Assembly: GCA_947396885.1 (NCBI GenBank)
Contig: OX377202.1
Span: 186,001-250,000 of the forward strand
Length of the DNA: 64,000 nt
DNA from: Heligmosomoides polygyrus polygyrus
Taxonomy: Eukaryota > Nematoda > Chromadorea > Rhabditida > Heligmosomidae
Direction of reading: 5' to 3'
Part shown: positions 25,101 to 37,100 of the stretch, in pieces
Numbering within the stretch: the stretch's first letter is position 1
Layout of the letters: each line of letters starts with the position of its first letter
Notes under the pieces: generated by a model
What the model was told of the DNA's origin: nothing
Database searches by the model: none
What the model saw: the letters and a program-made list of their open reading frames with translations, nothing else
Made by a program: the position numbers and the translations under genes

Positions 25101-28100
25101 TGCCAAGCACGTTGGACGACGTCTTCGGCACGTCAGCTGAACTCCGACCAACTTTGGACGACGTTTTCGGCATGTCTGTTGAACACTCACCCACGTTGGA
25201 CGACGTCTTACTTAAAGGAAAAATCTCACTGTCCTTATTATGTGTGAAGTTTATTCGATTATTCGATTTATTCGGATATTCGATTATTCGTTCGTTCGAA
25301 TAACTGAAAAATTGGGTTATTCGATTATTCGTAAATTCGAATAACCGAAAAACAGGATTATTCGATTATTCGGAAATTCGAATAAGCGAAAAATGGGGTT
25401 ATTCGATTATTCGGAAATTCGAATAAGCGAAAAATGGGGTTATTCGATTATTCGGAAATTCGAATAAGCGAAAAATGGGGTTATTCGATTATTCGGAAAT
25501 TCGAATAACTGAAAAATTAGGGTTATTCGATTATTCGTTCATTCGAATTTTCGAAAAATGGGGTTATTCGATTATTCGGAAATTCGAATAACCGAAAAAA
25601 TGTGGTTATTCGATTATTCGTTCATTCGAAAATTTTTGGAAAAGCACAAGTATAGTACTGAGGGAAGATATTGATTTCCCCTTAGTGGCCCACACCTCGT
25701 TGTGCCCTTTACTGCTATCTCTTCACTGCTATCCCCCACTTACTCGTCCTGCCTTACTGGTCCCCTTCGCTGGTTTCCATTACTAGTCCTCCTTACTCTT
25801 CTGAATCCCTATGCAAATTGGACAACGCCTGTTCCACGTCTTCTGATTCCATATGCACTTGGAGACGTCTTCAGCGCGTCTTCTGAATCCCTACGTTGAG
25901 TGACGTCTTGTGTGATTTGCCTCCAAGCCTAGCAATCTCCCATGATTAAGCTCGAAGAAAGCCCGGATGGCATACACCGCCCTGCCGAAAGCATCCCTTA
26001 GGCCTGTGTTATACTCCCGCGGGAGCATCCGCGGAACGTCCGTGGAAAGAAGGGTGCACCGCGGACGGCGGGCGTGGCGGGGTGCGGCGATTGGCCAGGT
26101 GAGGGATCTCTGCGCGATTCCCGCCCTTCCGCGGATGCTCCCGCGGGAGTATAACATAGGCCTTAGCCTTGGTCTCCGTCCCCGTGGCGGATCCGTGACA
26201 ATAACTGGATTATATTACGTTGCAAAGAAAGTTTCCCGCCACTCAATTTAGCGTCCGCCAAATTTTTGAAAAGTGTTCTGGAACCTTCCCCATCAACGCA
26301 TATGTAGGCTGACCTATGACCTACATTTACCACTACTGCCGTTGTATTCCGTTACGACTGAGGCAGAGAAAATCGTTCTCCACTGCAAGCAATTTCGACT
26401 GCTTCTGCTTTTTGGCTTTGCGGCGGAGTTTTCCTTGGTTCGAGAACCTGGTCACTGGCGACGAAAAATGGGTAGTCTACGTTAACCACACGCGAAAGCG
26501 TCATTTCTTCAGTCGCGGTCAGGCGGGAATTCCCGTGCCATGACCGGAACTTCACCCGAAAAAGTGATGCTGAGTGTCTGGTGGAACTGCAAAAGAGGCA
26601 TCCACTGGATGCTGACGCTGCAAACACTGCTGTCATTAGCGATGTCTGACACAGGCGGTTGGATCGCATTGAAGCTGTTCTCCGTGGGAAACAAGACAAG
26701 GTCTTCTTCCTTCACGACAGTGCGCGCGCACACGTTGCAAAGGAGCCACAGAAAAACTCCAGCGTTTCGGATGGCATGTTCTGGGCCACCCACCGTTTGC
26801 ACCGGACCTTGCTGCAACAGGCAGCCATCTGTTTCTTTCGTTCTCGAACCACCTGCAGGAGAATCAATTTGACAACAGGGAGCAACTTGAAAAGTGCCTC
26901 GCTGAGTTTTTTTGTCAAAACCCCAGGAATTCTATAGAAGCGAGATCTACAAATTACTTGACAAACGGCAATATGTTGTAGATAATAACGGTGCATATAT
27001 TCGTTAGTTGCTGTAAGATAGAAGGAGAGAGATAAATTTGAAAAAATTGTACAAGGGGTGGGATACTTTTCTTACATCCAATGTGTAATTGTTTGTATCA
27101 AGGTAGCTCTCGCGCTTTTTACCTTCATCTCCTGCAATAATGTTCATCTGTGTACATTTATTTATTTATTTTTATTTATTTGTTCACTTGTTTGTCTGTA
27201 CGTTGCTAGCAGTGGTATCCTTCCGCGTTGTTTTCCCAGACTAACGGCGTAGTCGTGGAGCGTGGAGAGCACGCGAGAGCAGAAAAACCCGTAATTGGCT
27301 CAATTACTGCAATTCAATTTAAATGAGAGGCGTCCTTCAGGGCCTGACAGATGTGTTTCGGGCGCAATTTATCTACTGAACTTCGCTCTATGTATAGTTA
27401 CAAAATGTGCATAAAATACTATAAATCGATAATTGGTTTATTGTATTGATGACAAAGACAAAGAGTTGCTGCCCGTTTTTAATATGGTCAGATGACAAAT
27501 GGTTCTAAAGCAACCATAGCAAGAATTGTTGGGGTAGTAAGTTATGTAGGCAGTGCTTAAGATCAAGCAGTTGGAGGATTGTTTCAAAAGAGTCATTATC
27601 GATATTCTAAGCTTACTGTTAGCTGTTGCAGTCGTTGAAGTTTTAAAATTGTAAATGCACTTCCCTGAGAAAATTATGTTAATGCCCTTCACGAAGATTT
27701 CTTATTTTCACAAATCTTCATTTTTATTTGGCAACTTGCAGGAAAAATCAGAGCAGCTTTTCAATGTAGTGTTCACCTAGGACTTGGCTGTAGTTTTTTC
27801 TTCAAAATTTCAGAAGCTAACTCGAGCTGCAGAGGGATCGGCGCGGTTCTACACCTCATACGATGACGCACAGGTCAGTCAGTGCTTTCGGTTATTCTTG
27901 AGCCAAGAATAGCAGTCAGAATGCCTTAACGGAAAAAAGGTAGACGAAGTAACGATCCGACTTGATTAGCGGTGACCTACGCAGTCGATCGATTATCGAT
28001 TTTCAGTTTGCGATTCCTCGTGACGACTCGGTGTGTGCCAAGTTCGAGCAACTGCTCAACGAGTCTGACGTACGAGAGGCGTCGAATTCGGCCGCTAGAA

Positions 28101-31100
28101 ACTCTGGTGTTCACGTGAACATCGAATCCTACAGATGTGGTGAATTCTGATCCGTTTACTTCTCTATTTGTCTATCGCTTTTGTCGACTTTCCCTCTCAC
28201 TGACAACTGGTGCAGCTGCAAACTAAAGAACGAGACTCACCTCTTTGCACGCAACTTGTACTAATAATCAAGAGATTTTATTCAAAGAGCTTGTTATTAA
28301 CTAACACCTTTCCTTCTAGTTTTTCCTCCAGGTGCAGACCTACTTTTTTGTTCAATAAAATCTGGCCTAAATTTTCAAAAAAGATATCTTACATGCTTGC
28401 AGATCCAACAGTGATTCGAGACTTCAGTTGGACCGGTGCCGAAAACGTCGAGAAGGCGATGGCCGAGAACAAGAAGTGAGATTTGGGTCTGGAGGGATCA
28501 CCGGGCCCTAGCGGAGTTGCCAAGCTGCTTCCTCAGCAATTTCTCTCCGATTTTTCAGAGCCGATGAGACGATGCGACACCAGTTCATAGGCACCTACAG
28601 CGGTCTGACCAGGATGTATCCAAGTAAGCCTCCATAGCCGACCATTTCCAGCACCACCAGTGATACCGTAACACGAACATTTAAAGGACGCTATTGGCGC
28701 ATTGAACCGCAGCCGATCACCATCGACTTGTTCGATCCGAAATTTCGACCGTGGTTTGTCAACACCGAGTCGGCGCCAAAGGACATCGTCTTTCTTATCG
28801 ATTAGTGAGTAGGTTGTCGAATTCTTTCACACCTACCCTGTCCGACGTCTTGAATACTTGCTAGCTAATTCCTCTTAAATGCTTTCCTCGTCAAAAAGCG
28901 ATGGTCTCTATGCAAAATATTTACAAGCCTGCCCACCTTTTCACAGCTTTAATTTTGTATCACTTGCGCTGAGTTCGTACCCGTTTCCAGGAAGAACCAT
29001 TCGCCCTTTAAAGGTTCTACGAAGTTTTACAAAGTGCTCAGCCACTCCGCCAAATGTGTTTGTAGTGCGCTAATTGAGAACAGCAATCACACGGCTCTGG
29101 CTACAAAACGCAATATTCTGCTGGAACGTGAAGACAGTTCCATTCGGAATTTAGGAGACTGTAGGTGACAAACCACCATTGGTAGACTCCTATCTAACTA
29201 GAAGGTGCTACAGCAACTGCATTGATGGGTGTAGAGCTTTTACTATGCCTATGAGAATTTGGTGAAAAAATTCGAACCACAGCAGTGCTTTCTAATATGG
29301 TAGTGTGTGTTTGCGCGTCGGTGACCATTGCCGTATCATGATTGTTGCACAGCTTTTTTGGAGATGTTCATATATATCATTCTCACGTCGAATTGGACAC
29401 TTTGCAAATTAAACTGAACACTTTTCAATTAAAATTAACACTCTTCTAAGCTAGCCTAAGACTTTGAAATCTAGGCGAGCTCTTCCAAATCGAAATGAGC
29501 TTCTCCTACATTAAACAAGAGACTCTCCAAAAAGGTTATAATGATTTCTGGTTCAAGAAAAATTTTAGCATAACTTTCTTTGATGTTATAATGCAAATCA
29601 CACTGTATACATACGATAATCCGCTAAGCGATGAGTTATAAATTAGTCATAAAATCGGGGGAAAATAGAGAGGGGAAAAATTACGGAGCGCGAAAAAATG
29701 AAAAATACCTAGACGTCTTCTACGTGTCTGGGAACTTCAGCCCTGAGGTAATAGAATTTTAAGTTTTTTTGAAGATCGCCATCGATCGATATTGATCAAA
29801 TTATCGATTTTCTGCGGATATCGGTCAGAAACTTCAGGGGTGGCCCAAGTCATACTATTTGTAATATAATGCGCTAATAGCTATCGACCAGCGAAAATAG
29901 GTGGAAAATAGGGAAAAATTACGAGGCGCAAATTAAGGGGCGCGAAAATAGCGGAAAATACCCAGACGTCTTCGAGCGTGCCTGGGGATTCAGGAAGCGT
30001 GTCGACCACGTCGCTCAACATGTCTGGGATTCAAAAGGCGTGCCGCTCACATCTCTCAACGGGCCTGGGATTCAGAAGGCGCACGAACACGTCTGCCGGA
30101 GGGATGGATCGTTGAGGGGAACCAGTACCAGTAATGGGGAATGAGTTGCAATAGTTGGGACAGGTAGTGCGGACACTGCTGTAGCGGTCCTGCGTGGTCT
30201 GCTTAGCATAGTAATAGGAGAGGTGAGAATCCTGACAAAAAGGCTTTTCGTCGTGTGACCAGAATCGATCTGACGCTCAGCATCTATCGATGATGTCGAT
30301 TTTGCCTGATGTTGGCCATTTGAGGATGAAGGCGAAGGTGCCTGCAGTCAACTTGGCGCTAGAGTGAAGTGGGAGACCGAGCTGTGGGGCATCAAGAGGT
30401 TGTCAAAGGACCTAGGGGGCCAAGGCATTGACTAGCACAAACATCACCGTCTGGAGATGATGCCGATGTTGAACGTAGTAGTGGTTGGTCTGGATAGCTT
30501 CAAAACGCAAGACTACTTACCTGATCTTAAGGAAGGTAGAGCAAGGTTGAAACGTGATACGTTTTTCAAATATTGCCTTTTGCACCGCTAGGCAGGGAAG
30601 AAAGCTGCACAAGTAGAGCAGCGAGCTTGATGTGCTTGCCCTCAGCTTAGTGATTCTGGAACATCGCGGTTTCGTGAGGGTTATTCGTATGCGTATTTGA
30701 CATATACAGTGACATTCGGTGGCAGGTGACTTTTCTGAGTGGGCTATCATGCCTCCTAACCTGTCATTGAAGCCTATTTTCCACAAAATATGCACAAAAA
30801 ATATAAAGCAACATTAATATCTGAACAACTCTTGATTAAAATTTTGCTTTTTGTTGGTTCTGCTTAGTCTTTCTGTAGGCAAGGGTTTCTGCATCACTCA
30901 GTTTCAGCTCCGGTAGTGTGAAGGGTCCGACAATGCACCTCATCAAGATCACCATGATGTACATACTCTCAACGCTTACGCCGAATGACTACTTTTTTGG
31001 TATGGCAAGTTGTTAATTTTTAGAAATTTTCACTTGCTGCTTGCTCTTGGTCCTGGATAGAACAACTTACCGTTTGTTTATGATCAATCGACGACGGCCT

Positions 31101-34100
31101 CTCACATTTCTTTCTTTTTACTCAAAGACGTCGGACAGTGCAGCGTATAGGCCAAGGATTTGATTAGAAACACTTTTTGCCATTTTTGCGTACTTTAAAA
31201 TAGTGAAGCAATTTGAAAAAAGGAGAGGTAGCTCATACTGAAAGCTGGCATCCGTTGCAACTCATTTATAATATTATCAATATTTGCTTTCTATTAGTAG
31301 AATAATATCTAAGCGCAGCCTCAAGCACGTTAGTTTTTGTTCAGGACAAAAATGGGTGTCCCTCGCAGACTCCTGTGGGAGCAATATTTACCGAGTAGGT
31401 GACCTCGGCCTGTTGAACACGACATTCATTCACGGGCTCCGCAACAACCCCTCTTCTCGGCTCCGTCATTCAGACAAAGGAAGGATACTTCGGGACCACG
31501 ACACTTTCAGATGAGATGTACATCGGGGATGCGCCTTCGAGCGCTGATTCTGAATATGTGTCCTGTTTCTGCTAAACGCATCCAAGAACGGAGTTATGGA
31601 ACATTTTCAGCATGATTCCTTTGCCCTCTAGCTGCAAGAAGAGCGGGCCAAGTAGGATGAAAACTGTGCTGGCCGCCGAGTAGTGGTGACGCAGGGAAAT
31701 ACCGGCGGTGTGGTGGAACGGGGTCGTTCGTGGTTCGAGTCCTCGGTGACGCGGGGCTTTTGTACTTCCTAAAAAAAGATCTGCCATGATCAATCAAAGC
31801 CCTCTATGTCAAGAGGTTATTACAAACAAGACTAATTTCCTTGGTACCATTGTACTTTTAAGACAGCGGACGTTGAAAAGTTCCTACATCTAAACGTTGC
31901 CGCAAGCGGTTATTTCAGGCGCTGATCATTTATATGAGGTCTGTTTTCTAATTTTTGGTCGGTTACTTTAGGCTACTGTAGGAGTGGGCGAGAAAAGGGG
32001 TGAGCATGGGTACTCTCCCACTCCTACAGTGCAATACGTTTAGTTACTACCCACCCTAACCCACCGTAACCAAATGCAACTTTAAAAACGACCGTATATT
32101 AGTGACCGGCTCCTTAAATGTTCTCTCTCGCAAAGTTTGGATGACATTTATCATAACTCCCTTAGGCGAATTTATTTTAACACCCGGGGTCGGTAACAAT
32201 CCTGCCTAAGCCTTTTGGAGGAGCTCGGTCCTTCCGATACCTCACGCGTTCCTATGAATCAGGGAGATGATGGCCAGTATGAAAGTGTCCGTATGAAGGC
32301 ATGGCGACCTTTTCCGCTGCGGTATGAGATAGAAGGCTTTGGTCGATCGTGGCAGATCTTTTTAGGAAGGGCGAGAAGCCAGCGTTACAGATGAATCGAA
32401 CTACGAACTAGTCCGTTTTGTCACGCCGCTCCTCTCTCCCCTGCTCCACGGCTGCTCGGAAGCAAGCGCAGTTTCCACCCCACTTGAACACGGTCTCTTG
32501 CCCCGCTCTGCGTGCAGTTAGTGGGCAAAGGAGCCAAACTGAAAATGGTCCACAACTCCGTTCACAGATGCGTTTAGCAGAAACGGAATGCATTTTCGGA
32601 ATCATCGTTCGAAGCCGCGTCCCGTCATATGCATCTCATCTTAAAGTGCCGTGGTTACAAAGTACCTTCCCTTGTGATCGTCGTGTGTGACATGCTTAGA
32701 GACCAACTGGAGTTGATGATAAGGTACCGATTGCAGGCGTCTATTTCAACTCTGTGTTCGCTCCCATTCTCAAATGCGGCAACGGCACTTTTCTTCCGGC
32801 CACCACGAGTAACAAGAAGGTTCGCTCCGATTTAAGCTTCTTAAGACTTGTTGTTGAATTTCTCGCCTTAGTTTTGAAATTTCTTGACGAAAGTGACTGT
32901 TGGTGGTGTTATGAACCTGAGGTTGATGGTCGTCTGACAGTGCGCAAGGCACACAAATTATTGACTGGAATAATTTAAGGGGCTCCGCCCACATATTGAC
33001 ATTTCTCGATATGAATTGCAAATGTTTCTGTCCTCTGTGGGAATATTTGAGTGCTTTCCGAACGCGTGACGATTTAGAAGCGACGGGGAAGACGAGAACA
33101 ACGGCTTTGCCAAAAACATTTTCGAATCCTGCCTTCCTTCTAAGAGAAGATTTATCCTAAATTATCTACAATGGATTTTATTCACGCATTCCTCATGAAG
33201 AAGAATTGTAAACGTTATGATTATTCTAACTCCGCTACCGTTCGCAGAGTATCTCATTGGCATAGCAAATTTGGAGACAAATCATGCGAGTGATCCATAA
33301 AGCGCGTGTCACATTCCGCTCAAGTCGAATGACCCTAAACGCGGAACCAAACCGCAGATCGAGTACGTTGCCTTTGCTTGGTCGTGTCTTCTGTGCGGCT
33401 CCCGAGACGCGCGGACGAAGAATTCATTGCGACCACCGACGAAAGCCGACTTACGTCCCATCCCCATTCCTTCACCTGCGTTCCGAAATAAAACCAATCA
33501 TTTTGAAAACACCTGCATATCGTAAAATAAGGAAATACTTCAAAAATACTTGGACAGTATGAAGAGCTAAGATTAAACTTTCATTCATCTCAAGCCATGT
33601 GCGGAGCAAGAAGGCATACAAACGCTATTAGCGACCGTTAGAAGTGTAGAGCCTGGCTCAACTTAGAAAGAACTTTTGCTGTCGAACTTTCACTAACTTT
33701 TAACTTTTACTGTTTGCGTCGTGTCATTTGTGCTTCAACCATTGCAATGTGTTCGATTTGATTGCATGCGGTAAAGGTATCCCTTTATACAAAATGCCGT
33801 GGTGAATTATTAAACAAATACTGCAGTACAGTAATGAATACGAGCAAAAGAGAAATAGGCTTACTCCAGATACAGAGAGAGAGAGCGACTTCTCCATTAA
33901 AAATTTTAGCGGTGCAACGAGCTACTAAATAAACTTATCGTAGCGGCTGCTGCAAGGCATGTACATAGGTTCGTTCTAGTTTGTGAGTTTCCCAGTGAAA
34001 CTTCTTTACTACATAAGGAACCACTCCCTTTTAGGAATACGTCGGATATTTCAGCCCATCTGGATGTCTAAGCTCCTTGAACGTGTGCTTGGCATACACA

Positions 34101-37100
34101 ACTGCTTGCAGTTACCACACGATAGAAAGCTGGTATTGTATCCAACCCAGATAGTTTCACGTTCAAGTACCCAGAGTCTTGGGATGCTATTGTTGTGAAC
34201 AGTAGTTCATGAGTCACACAAACGGGCCGTGTTCGTGAGTCATGAATTATAGCAGTAGCCTTACAACACTTAACAACCATGCTCCGCCCGCCTAAACCGC
34301 TGTGGATACCACCCACTTTTCGTCGGTATAAATTGCGAGCTCCTCGCCTGAAAAGCCACTTCGCCTCTCTTCCCTTCACTCGTCTTCGCTCCACTGGACT
34401 TCACTCCGCTGGCGGACCCGCTGACAAGGCAAACAACACAATACAAGCAATAAGACAATCATAACAAAAACATCATTATTGCCGTTGTATGTATATCATT
34501 TCGGTTATGATGTCGTGATCAATTTACCAAGTGGAAAATAAATATGGTCGATCCAATTATGAACCACCAAATCGAATTGGACAGTGATGCAGTCCAAAAA
34601 GCTATTGAGCAGCAACAACAATAAGGGTTCTTATCATGGTGCAGAATCAAGATTGTGAACTTTATTCGGCTGGTCGTCTCCCGCCTTCTTCATATCATGC
34701 AAAAGTCAAGAGACATCGGAAGAATTGCTCTTCCAGGAACCATTCTATTTTTCAGCACTTTTAATAGGGAAAAAGAACTGGGCGGCCGATAAATAAAAGA
34801 ATCCAACCGACCTTCTGGAAACGAGCGAAAGGCGAGCATGTGCTGTTCGTTTACCTTCCAACTGATAGGCAGAACATAAGGCATCGTTAATGCGGCCACT
34901 GCATTACGTTAAAATGTCTTGAAATGGATTAGAAAGTAACAGTGCTTCTACTTCTCTTCTCCTTCGGAATTAGAGCAATTTAGAAAGGTTTTAATTTTTG
35001 TTGTTTGTTCGTTATCTGCTTTTCAGTTATACGGCCATTTTCGGGAAAATTATCCTTTATCCGTTATCGGGTTTCAAAATTTCATTATGCGCTCATTCCT
35101 GTTGTCCACCATACGGTCACCATGGTCTTCTCTGGATGGAGACTTGGTTTCGGAATCTCCTTGGGACTCCCATTCTGGTCCAGCCACGGTGCAGAGCGAC
35201 GACCATTCTCAAAAAGGATCCATTTTTCGTCGCCTGTCACAATCCTGTCCAAAAAAAGCTACCTCAGATTGCGCAGCCTTGACGAGACACTGGTGTCGTG
35301 GCGCTTCAGACCTCCCCGGCGGTCAGTTCGTGCGGGATCCATCCAATTTCTTTACTTTTCCGATCGCATTCAGATGGCTACTGATGGCGACTGATAGTGC
35401 TGTCGTCAACGCCGAAGTGCTGTGCTAGCTCTATCACAGTTTGACGCGGACCCGATTCCACCATGACCTTGAGTTGGTCGTTGTTAAGGACCGATGGCAT
35501 CCTAGCTCGGTCTTCATCTTCGAGACTTTCATCTCTGGATCGAAACCTTTCGAACAGGCGGCGAATTGTGCGTTTCTTAGCGAAATCCTCTCCAAATGCA
35601 GCGTTGATGTTACGAGCTGCGGCCGTGGCGTTGTGTCCACCTTCCCCTCCAATAAGTAGAGCACCCGAATATCATGTTGATTGATACTGTAAAAAGCCGG
35701 CAAGAGGCAATTATGGCACAAATCTATATAATAAGGAAAGCTATGAATGATAAGAAAGCGGAGATTCTGCGCTGTCAGAAACTACATATTAGGTTGTCCC
35801 ATAAGTCCCCGCCGTTTTTTTCAACGATTCACTGCAGATTTCGCCGGCGGTCTCTTGCATAGCTTTCGAAAGAGAATGATTTGCTCTATCAGAGCATGTA
35901 TTGCATTTCTTTTTTCATCATGAATTTTGTCAATTTTTAGGTCGTTGAAGTGAAAAGTGAAAAGTGAAAAAGTAGCCATTTGCACACTTGTTCTCTCCGC
36001 TTAGGTTTGTAATTATTTGCGCAGTTTTTTATAGCACTTGTAATACAATGCTCTGTACTACAAGAATATGTGTTGGTCCTATTTTCTCACTTGCCCTTTA
36101 TTGATTTTTAGGTCATCAAATTGGGAATTCCGACTTTTCCGTCCGAATTTTTACCAAAACTCCGGTTCTGTGGTTGGACTTTTTTGCTTGGTGTCATATG
36201 TCGTTTGGAAGAGGATGTCTTGCTCAGTAAGAATTTGTGTCGCGTTTATTGGCTCACGCTGCTTTCTGTCGATTATCAACAACTGAAGAAGGAGAAGGAG
36301 TTGTTGGTGAAGACGATTTTTCTCTTGTTTGGCATTTTGTTGACATTCAATAGAAATCAGTGAACGCGCCACAAATTCTTGTAGAGCAAGACATTCTCTT
36401 TCGAATGACATATAACACCAACCCAAAAAGTCCAAACACAGAGCAGGAGCAGTCGGCAAAAATAACCGTCCTCCTTCGGACGTCCCAATTCGATGACCTA
36501 AAAATCAATAAAGGACTAATGAGCAAATAGCGCTAACACATATTCTTGTAGCACAGAACATTGTCTTCCAAATGCTATAAAAAATTGTGCAAAAAATTAC
36601 AAACCTAAGCGGAGAGAACAAGTGCGCAAATGGCTACTTTTTCACTTTTTCACTTTTCACTTCAACAACCTAAAAATTGACAAAATTCATGATGAAAAAA
36701 GAAAAGCAATACATGCTCTGATAGAGCAAATCATTCTCTTTCGAAAGCTATGCAGCGCTATGCAAGAGACCGCCGGCGAAATCTGCAGTGTATCGTTGAA
36801 AAAACGGCGAAGACTTTTGGGACAACCTAATACATTGCCCGAAACGGGTACGTAGCCACGAAAAATCGACCACAAATGGAGGTTGCAAAATCGGCCGTTT
36901 CACATGCAATGGCCTAATATATAGTATCTGTCCGTTTTTATTTGGACACTTTCCTACGTTATCGACAATAAATTCTGTGTTAAATCCATTATCAGTAAAA
37001 ATAAGTATTCTGTAAAGTCCTTCTATGCTATCCTACTACAAAAATATTGAAATATTCAACAGACTCTTTGTAGCTACTATAAGTGCTCTGTGTAAATGAC

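Larger units (their letters stand above)
13870..27813 (+). other. Intron 2 of the alpha-2/delta gene, 13.9 kb of nested repeats
   Basis: The intron begins GTCGGC and ends ATTTCAG. It contains mariner fragments, a head-to-head LINE leader pair with RT fragment, two TTCGAATAA satellites, a nested mariner pair, a PIF-type MITE and a further mariner, all listed separately. Besides these I see no exon of gene 1 in it; exon 2 and exon 3 join in phase 0 as a continuous alpha-2/delta helix. Stretches 14100-14830 and 15210-16190 hold nothing recognised. Confidence 0.75.

Noticed and set aside
31690..31760. Possible tRNA gene with B box GGTTCGAGTCC
   Set aside because: The spacing to any A-box-like sequence is too short and no acceptor stem forms.
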